DNA from: Streptomyces eurocidicus
GTDB taxonomy: Bacteria; Actinomycetota; Actinomycetes; Streptomycetales; Streptomycetaceae
Assembly: GCF_002891295.1 (NCBI RefSeq)
Contig: NZ_LGUI01000011.1
Span: 282,405-346,404, forward strand
Direction of reading: 5' to 3'
Length of the DNA: 64,000 bases
In this document: positions 59,622 to 64,000 of the stretch, one piece after another
Position numbering within the stretch: position 1 is the stretch's first letter
Layout: each line of letters starts with the position of its first letter
Notes under the pieces: model-generated
Told to the model about the DNA's origin: nothing
Seen by the model: only the letters and a program-made list of their open reading frames with translations
Databases searched by the model: none
Program-made: the position numbers and the translations under genes

Positions 59622-61274
59622 GTGAACGGACCTCTCATCGTCCAGAGCGACAAGACGCTGCTTCTGGAGGTGGACCACGAGCAGGCGGACGCGTGCCGCC
59701 GCGCCATCGCCCCCTTCGCGGAGCTGGAGCGCGCGCCCGAGCACATCCACACCTACCGGCTGACCCCGCTCGGCCTGTGGAACGCCCGTGCCGCGGGGCA
59801 CGACGCCGAGCAGGTCGTCGACGCGCTCGTCACCCACTCCCGTTACCCCGTGCCGCACGCGCTGCTGGTCGACATCGCCGAGACGATGGACCGCTACGGC
59901 CGGCTCAAGCTGATGAAGCACCCCGTGCACGGGCTGGTGCTGGAGAGCACGGACCGGCCGGTGCTGGAGGAGATCCTCCGGTCGAAGAAGGTCCAGCCGC
60001 TGGTCGGGGCCCGGATCGACGCCGACACCGTCGCCGTGCACCCCTCCGAGCGCGGGCAGATCAAGCAGACGCTGCTGAAGCTGGGCTGGCCCGCCGAGGA
60101 CCTCGCGGGCTACGTCGACGGCGAGGCGCACCCGATCGAGCTGGAGGAGGACGGCTGGACGCTGCGCCCGTACCAGCGGCAGGCCGTCGAGGGCTTCTGG
60201 CACGGCGGCTCCGGCGTCGTCGTGCTGCCCTGCGGCGCGGGCAAGACGCTGGTCGGCGCGGGGGCGATGGCGCAGGCCAAGGCGACCACGCTGATCCTCG
60301 TCACCAACACCGTCTCGGCGCGGCAGTGGAAGCACGAGCTGGTGAAGCGGACGTCCCTGACCGAGGACGAGATCGGCGAGTACTCGGGGACGAGGAAGGA
60401 GATCCGCCCGGTCACCATCGCCACGTACCAGGTCCTCACGACCAAGCGGAAGGGCATCTACCCGCACCTGGAGCTGTTCGACTCCCGGGACTGGGGCCTG
60501 GTCGTCTACGACGAGGTGCACCTGCTGCCCGCGCCGGTCTTCAAGTTCACCGCCGATCTCCAGGCCCGCCGCCGCCTCGGTCTGACGGCCACGCTCGTGC
60601 GCGAGGACGGCCGTGAGTCGGACGTCTTCTCGCTCATCGGCCCGAAGCGCTTCGACGCCCCGTGGAAGGAGATCGAGGCGCAGGGCTATATCGCGCCCGC
60701 CGACTGCGTCGAGGTCCGGGTGAACCTCACGGACCACGAGCGGCTGGCGTACGCGACGGCGGAGACCGAGGAGAAGTACCGCTACTGCGCGACGACCGCC
60801 ACCAAGCGGAAGGTCACGGAGGCGCTGGTGCGCAAGCACCGGGGCGAGCAGACGCTCGTCATCGGCCAGTACATCGACCAGCTGGACGAGCTGGGCGAGC
60901 ACCTGGGCGCGCCCGTCATCAAGGGCGAGACGACGAACGCGCAGCGGGAGAAGCTCTTCGAGTCCTTCCGGCAGGGCGAGATCTCGGTCCTCGTCGTGTC
61001 GAAGGTCGCCAACTTCTCGATCGACCTGCCGGAGGCGACGGTCGCCATCCAGGTGTCCGGCACGTTCGGCTCCCGCCAGGAGGAGGCGCAGCGGCTCGGC
61101 CGGGTGCTCCGCCCGAAGGCGGACGGGCACGAGGCCCGGTTCTATTCGGTGGTCGCCCGCGACACCGTCGACCAGGACTTCGCGGCGCACCGCCAGCGGT
61201 TCCTGGCGGAGCAGGGGTACGCGTACCGGATCGTGGACGCGGACGCGCTGCTGACGGGCGGCGACGCCGCCTGA
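59622..61274 (+). CDS. DNA repair helicase XPB
   Basis: 550 aa superfamily 2 helicase. Walker A CGAGKT (K208), DEVH box VVYDEVHLLPAP (D297), motif III LTATLVREDGR, motif IV-VI VVSKVANFSIDLPEATVAIQ and FGSRQEEAQRLGRVLRPK. The RED motif (RED in VREDGR) and the N-terminal damage-recognition-like domain are features of XPB. Bacterial and archaeal XPB unwinds DNA at damage sites. GTG start with GGAAAGGG upstream. It is paired with the preceding helicase-associated protein. No nuclease partner (Bax1/NurA-like) is adjacent, so its repair role here is open. Confidence 0.92.
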   Translation: MNGPLIVQSDKTLLLEVDHEQADACRRAIAPFAELERAPEHIHTYRLTPLGLWNARAAGHDAEQVVDALVTHSRYPVPHALLVDIAETMDRYGRLKLMKHPVHGLVLESTDRPVLEEILRSKKVQPLVGARIDADTVAVHPSERGQIKQTLLKLGWPAEDLAGYVDGEAHPIELEEDGWTLRPYQRQAVEGFWHGGSGVVVLPCGAGKTLVGAGAMAQAKATTLILVTNTVSARQWKHELVKRTSLTEDEIGEYSGTRKEIRPVTIATYQVLTTKRKGIYPHLELFDSRDWGLVVYDEVHLLPAPVFKFTADLQARRRLGLTATLVREDGRESDVFSLIGPKRFDAPWKEIEAQGYIAPADCVEVRVNLTDHERLAYATAETEEKYRYCATTATKRKVTEALVRKHRGEQTLVIGQYIDQLDELGEHLGAPVIKGETTNAQREKLFESFRQGEISVLVVSKVANFSIDLPEATVAIQVSGTFGSRQEEAQRLGRVLRPKADGHEARFYSVVARDTVDQDFAAHRQRFLAEQGYAYRIVDADALLTGGDAA

Positions 61275-61366
61275 GCCGGCGGACCGGGCGGGGCGATCCC
61301 GGTCCGCGGCCGATTCCCGGTCGGTACGCTGGCCGGGGAGTCGCGCCATGGCGAGGAAAGGGCAGC

Positions 61367-61648
61367 ATGTCTCATCAGGACATCTACGAGGTGTTGTACA
61401 CCGAGCCGGCCGCACGTGACCGCGACCGGCTGGACCCCGCGCGGCGGGCGTCGTTCGACAAGGCGGTCGAGATCCTCGCCCGCGATCCGTACACCGAGCT
61501 CTCCCGGCCCGTGGGCGTGGGCGGGCAGGACCGGGAGATCCGGCTCACGTCGCAGATCGTGGCCGAGTACATGATCTCGCGGGGGCGGCTGCTCCTCGTG
61601 GTCCTGAGGATCTTCGACGACGCGGACATCCTCCTGCCCGAGGAGTGA
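61367..61648 (+). CDS. RelE/ParE-like small protein
   Basis: 93 aa. EVLYTEPAARDRDRLDPARRASFDKAVEILARDP and REIRLTSQIVAEYMISRGRLLLVVLRIFDDADI resemble the RelE/ParE fold of small ribonuclease or gyrase toxins (each cited in part). ATG has AGGAAAGGG upstream. No antitoxin gene precedes or follows it on the same strand, so it may be a stand-alone or housekeeping protein. A terminator hairpin follows 25 bp later. Confidence 0.65.
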   Translation: MSHQDIYEVLYTEPAARDRDRLDPARRASFDKAVEILARDPYTELSRPVGVGGQDREIRLTSQIVAEYMISRGRLLLVVLRIFDDADILLPEE

Positions 61649-61672
61649 CCCCGCGCGGGGTGACGGACCCTG

Positions 61673-61706
61673 GGGGCGTGCGGAAAATCATTCGCGCGCC
61701 CCTTTT
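61673..61706 (+). terminator. intrinsic terminator after the RelE-like gene
   Basis: GGGGCGTGCG pairs with CGCGCGCCCC (one G-T wobble) around the loop GAAAATCATT, followed by TTTT. A proper Rho-independent terminator. Just after it, TACACT (61715-61720) may be the -10 of the HelD gene. Confidence 0.8.
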
Positions 61707-61836
61707 CTGCTGACTACACTCGTCCGCCTTGCCGCCTCCCGCGCGCCCTCGCGCGCCGGGAGCGCCACCGTCCGGACGGAAACCGGCGGGTCCACGCACC
61801 ACGTCCAGCACCCGCACCCCGCCCGGAGGCCCCGCC

Positions 61837-63891
61837 GTGCCCGCGCAGCAAGTCCCGAACGACCCCCTCGCGCGTGAGCGCGCCCACCTCTCCTCCTCCC
61901 GTGCCGCGCTGCGCGCCATGCGCGCCGACGTCGAGGCCCTGGACATCAAGGACGTCACCGCGAACTGGGTGAACGCCGCGGTCCTGGAGCGGCAGATCGA
62001 GGACCGGATCACGGCGCTGGCCGACCTGGCGCACACCCCGCTGTTCTTCGGCCGGCTGGACTACGTGCACGCGCCGGGCGCCGATCAGGCCGAAGGGGCA
62101 GAGGGCGAGCGCTTCTACATCGGCCGCCGGCACGTCCACGACGCGGACGGCGACCCCATGGTCATCGACTGGCGCGCACCCGTCTCACAGCCGTTCTACC
62201 GGGCGTCCAAGAAGGAGCCCATGGACGTGCGGACGCGCCGCCGCTTCGGCTACACCGGCGGCGAGCTGACCGCCTACGAGGACGAGGACCTCACCGACGC
62301 CGCGGGCGAGGAGCGGGCGAGCCGGCTCCTCCAGACGGAGATCGAGCGGCCGCGCGTCGGCCCGATGCGGGACATCGTCGCGACGATCCAGCCGGAGCAG
62401 GACGAGATCGTCCGCGCGGGCATCGGCGGCACGGTGTGCGTCCAGGGCGCCCCGGGCACCGGGAAGACCGCCGTCGGCCTGCACCGTGTCGCGTATCTGC
62501 TCTACGCCCACCGCGAGCGCCTCGCCCGCACGGGCACGCTCGTCATCGGCCCGAACCGCTCCTTCCTCCACTACATCGAGCAAGTGCTGCCCGCCCTGGG
62601 CGAGTTGAACGTGGCGCAGGCCACGGTCGACGACCTGGTCGCCCATGTGGAGGTGCGCGGCGAGGACGCCCCCGCCGCCGCCCGGCTCAAGGGCGACGCC
62701 CGCATGGCGGAGGTGCTGCGGCGCGCGGTGCGCTCCGGTGTGACGATGCCGGACGAGGCGGTCGTCGTCGTGCGCGGCTCACGGCGCTGGCGGGTCCCGG
62801 CGTACGAGATCGAGGAGATGGTCCGCGAGCTGCTGGCCCGCGACATCCGTTACGGCGCCGCCCGCGAGGCGCTCCCGCAGCGGATCGCGCACGCCGTGCT
62901 CGTACGGATGGAGGAGGCGGGCGAGGCGCCCGACGACCGGGTGCAGGACGCGGTGGCGCGGAACGCCGCGGTGAAGGCGGCGGTCAAGTCGCTCTGGCCG
63001 GCGGTCGATCCGGCGAAGCTGGTGCTCCGGCTGCTGTCCGACGCGGAGTTCCTCGCGGAGCACGCGGAGGGCGTCCTGACGGCCGACGAGCAGGCGGAGA
63101 TCCGCTGGGCGAAGCCGACCCGGAGCGTACGGTCCGCCAGGTGGTCCGCGGCGGACGCGGTGCTGATCGACGAGGCGGCCGACCTCGTCGCCCGAACGCC
63201 GTCCCTGGGCCATGTCGTCCTGGACGAGGCCCAGGACCTCTCCCCCATGCAGTACCGCGCGGTCGGCCGCCGCTGCACGACCGGTTCGGCGACGATCCTC
63301 GGCGACCTCGCGCAGGGCACCACGCCGTGGGCGACGCCGACCTGGGCCGAGGCCCTGACCCACCTGGGCAAGCCGGACGCCTCGGTCGAGGAACTGACCC
63401 AGGGCTTCCGCGTACCGCGCGAGGTGATCGCCTACGCGTCCCGGCTGCTGCCGGCCATCGCCCCGGGCCTCGCCGAGGCCACCTCGGTGCGGGAGGCGGC
63501 GGGCGACTTCTCGGTGCGGGAGGTGGCCCTGTCCGCGCGGGACGAGGCGGTCGTCGCCGCCTGCCGCGAGGCGCTGGAACGCGAGGGCTCGATCGGCCTG
63601 ATCGCGGCCGACGCCCGCGTCGCGCCGCTCGCGGAGGCCCTGCGCACCGCCGCCCTGCCGTTCCTCGCCCCCGGCGAGGAGACCTCCGCGGACTCCCGCC
63701 TGACCCTGGTCCCGGCGACCCTGGCCAAGGGCCTGGAGTACGACTACGTGGTCCTGGACGAACCGTCGGAGCTCGTCACGGCAGAACCGGACGAACGAAC
63801 GGGCCTGCGACGGCTGTACGTGGCCCTGACACGGGCGGTGTCGGGCCTGACGGTGATCCACGCGGCGGGGTTGCCGGGGCAGTTGGGGTAA
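61837..63891 (+). CDS. HelD-type RNA polymerase-recycling ATPase
   Basis: 684 aa. UvrD-like superfamily 1 motor: N-terminal coiled-coil region (ARERAHLSSSRAALRAMRADVE), a domain with YIGRRHVHDADGDPMVIDWRAPVSQPFY typical of HelD, Walker A GAPGTGKTAVG (K210), Walker B VVLDEAQDLSPMQYRAVGRR, GDLAQGT motif III and RLYVALTRAVSGLTVIH near the end. HelD removes stalled or antibiotic-bound RNA polymerase. GTG at 61837 is preferred because GGAGG lies seven bases upstream; an upstream TTG (61729) would add 36 Pro-rich residues and is less likely. Transcription may begin near 61728 after the terminator, giving a leader of about 108 bases. Confidence 0.93.
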   Translation: MPAQQVPNDPLARERAHLSSSRAALRAMRADVEALDIKDVTANWVNAAVLERQIEDRITALADLAHTPLFFGRLDYVHAPGADQAEGAEGERFYIGRRHVHDADGDPMVIDWRAPVSQPFYRASKKEPMDVRTRRRFGYTGGELTAYEDEDLTDAAGEERASRLLQTEIERPRVGPMRDIVATIQPEQDEIVRAGIGGTVCVQGAPGTGKTAVGLHRVAYLLYAHRERLARTGTLVIGPNRSFLHYIEQVLPALGELNVAQATVDDLVAHVEVRGEDAPAAARLKGDARMAEVLRRAVRSGVTMPDEAVVVVRGSRRWRVPAYEIEEMVRELLARDIRYGAAREALPQRIAHAVLVRMEEAGEAPDDRVQDAVARNAAVKAAVKSLWPAVDPAKLVLRLLSDAEFLAEHAEGVLTADEQAEIRWAKPTRSVRSARWSAADAVLIDEAADLVARTPSLGHVVLDEAQDLSPMQYRAVGRRCTTGSATILGDLAQGTTPWATPTWAEALTHLGKPDASVEELTQGFRVPREVIAYASRLLPAIAPGLAEATSVREAAGDFSVREVALSARDEAVVAACREALEREGSIGLIAADARVAPLAEALRTAALPFLAPGEETSADSRLTLVPATLAKGLEYDYVVLDEPSELVTAEPDERTGLRRLYVALTRAVSGLTVIHAAGLPGQLG

Positions 63892-63905
63892 CGGTTCGTT
63901 GTCGG

Positions 63906-64000
63906 GTGCGGCGCCATTCCCCGCTGCGCGGGGGTCGCCGTACGGCCTCTGCCCTTTGCCACGTGCGGCGCCGTTTCCCGCTGCGCGGGGTCGCCGTACG
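63906..64000. repeat. two direct repeats with a hairpin at the right edge
   Basis: GTGCGGCGCC...TTCCCGCTGCGCGGGG...TCGCCGTACG occurs from 63906 and again from 63963 (period 57). Each copy has a small CCCGC-TG-CGCGGG-type hairpin that may terminate the HelD transcript. The second copy is cut by the end of the window, so the array may continue. Confidence 0.75.

Noticed and set aside
61367..61648. Type II toxin-antitoxin module
   Set aside because: No antitoxin-like gene lies within coupling distance on either side.
61640..61836. Rifamycin-associated element upstream of the HelD gene
   Set aside because: Only a Rho-independent terminator hairpin and a -10-like box were seen. I found no clear 19-bp palindrome of the type reported before rifampicin-induced helR genes.

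Overview
The window reads as a stretch of Streptomyces chromosome. Base composition is very GC-rich with strong third-position GC. Many genes start with GTG or at an ATGA/GTGA overlap with the gene before. At least nine genes carry a TAnnnT hexamer 6-7 bp before the start codon, the signature of leaderless transcription in this genus. Several families are typical of actinomycetes or streptomycetes (DUF3027, DUF2771, DUF2530, CtpE, HelD, futalosine-route menaquinone enzymes). No rRNA, tRNA, CRISPR array, transposase or integrase was recognised. All assignments come from reading translations and motifs; no database search was run.

Layout. 1-7295: a minus-strand catabolic operon (TIGR03084 protein, AtuA-like DUF1446 protein, biotin-dependent acyl-CoA carboxylase beta and alpha, acyl-CoA dehydrogenase cut by the window edge). 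7335-11794: a three-part FAD/Fe-S/CCG oxidoreductase and divergent serC. 11966-16467: a compact operon of chorismatase, short class II DAHP synthase, LLM flavin oxidoreductase and MFS exporter, which looks like a small secondary-metabolite unit built on 3-hydroxybenzoate. 16804-22763: an accessory block with a 130-aa unknown, short GntR, TetR and XRE regulators, and an operon of Gfo/Idh dehydrogenase, DegT aminotransferase and NUDIX hydrolase. 22813-31745: orphan beta-ketoacyl synthase, ECF sigma factor with its partner, a secreted beta-propeller-like protein, a serine hydrolase, a lasso-type leader peptide with B1 and B2 enzymes but no cyclase, a secreted unknown, a VOC protein and an SGNH hydrolase. 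32002-41337: aldo/keto reductase, RNA cyclic phosphodiesterase, MarR/MFS pair, purine permease, DUF2530, a CtpE-type P-ATPase and DUF1059. 41685-48850: a sacsin/HSP90-like ATPase, DUF3027, MFS and a DUF2771 lipoprotein. 48882-55058: mqnB-mqnD, a cold-shock protein, a small membrane protein, a HAD phosphatase and an iron-boxed FecCD-type importer. 55560-63891: a membrane protein, a helicase-associated protein, an XPB helicase, a RelE-like small protein and a HelD RNA-polymerase motor.

The most striking non-coding content is a family of about ten palindromic elements (arms resembling CAAGCGCCGGACGGGCTG). Most sit between genes. One copy lies in frame inside the FAD/Fe-S oxidoreductase as an interdomain linker, and some copies have further sequence nested in the loop. 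A different inverted repeat lies in frame inside the acyl-CoA carboxylase alpha gene. A 77-bp tandem array (five copies) and a 29-bp array (three copies) fill the gap after the iron ABC transporter.

The best candidates for undescribed biology are the lasso-leader locus with a core that cannot form a normal lasso ring, the chorismatase/DAHP synthase operon, the 77-bp array, and the in-frame domestication of mobile palindromes.
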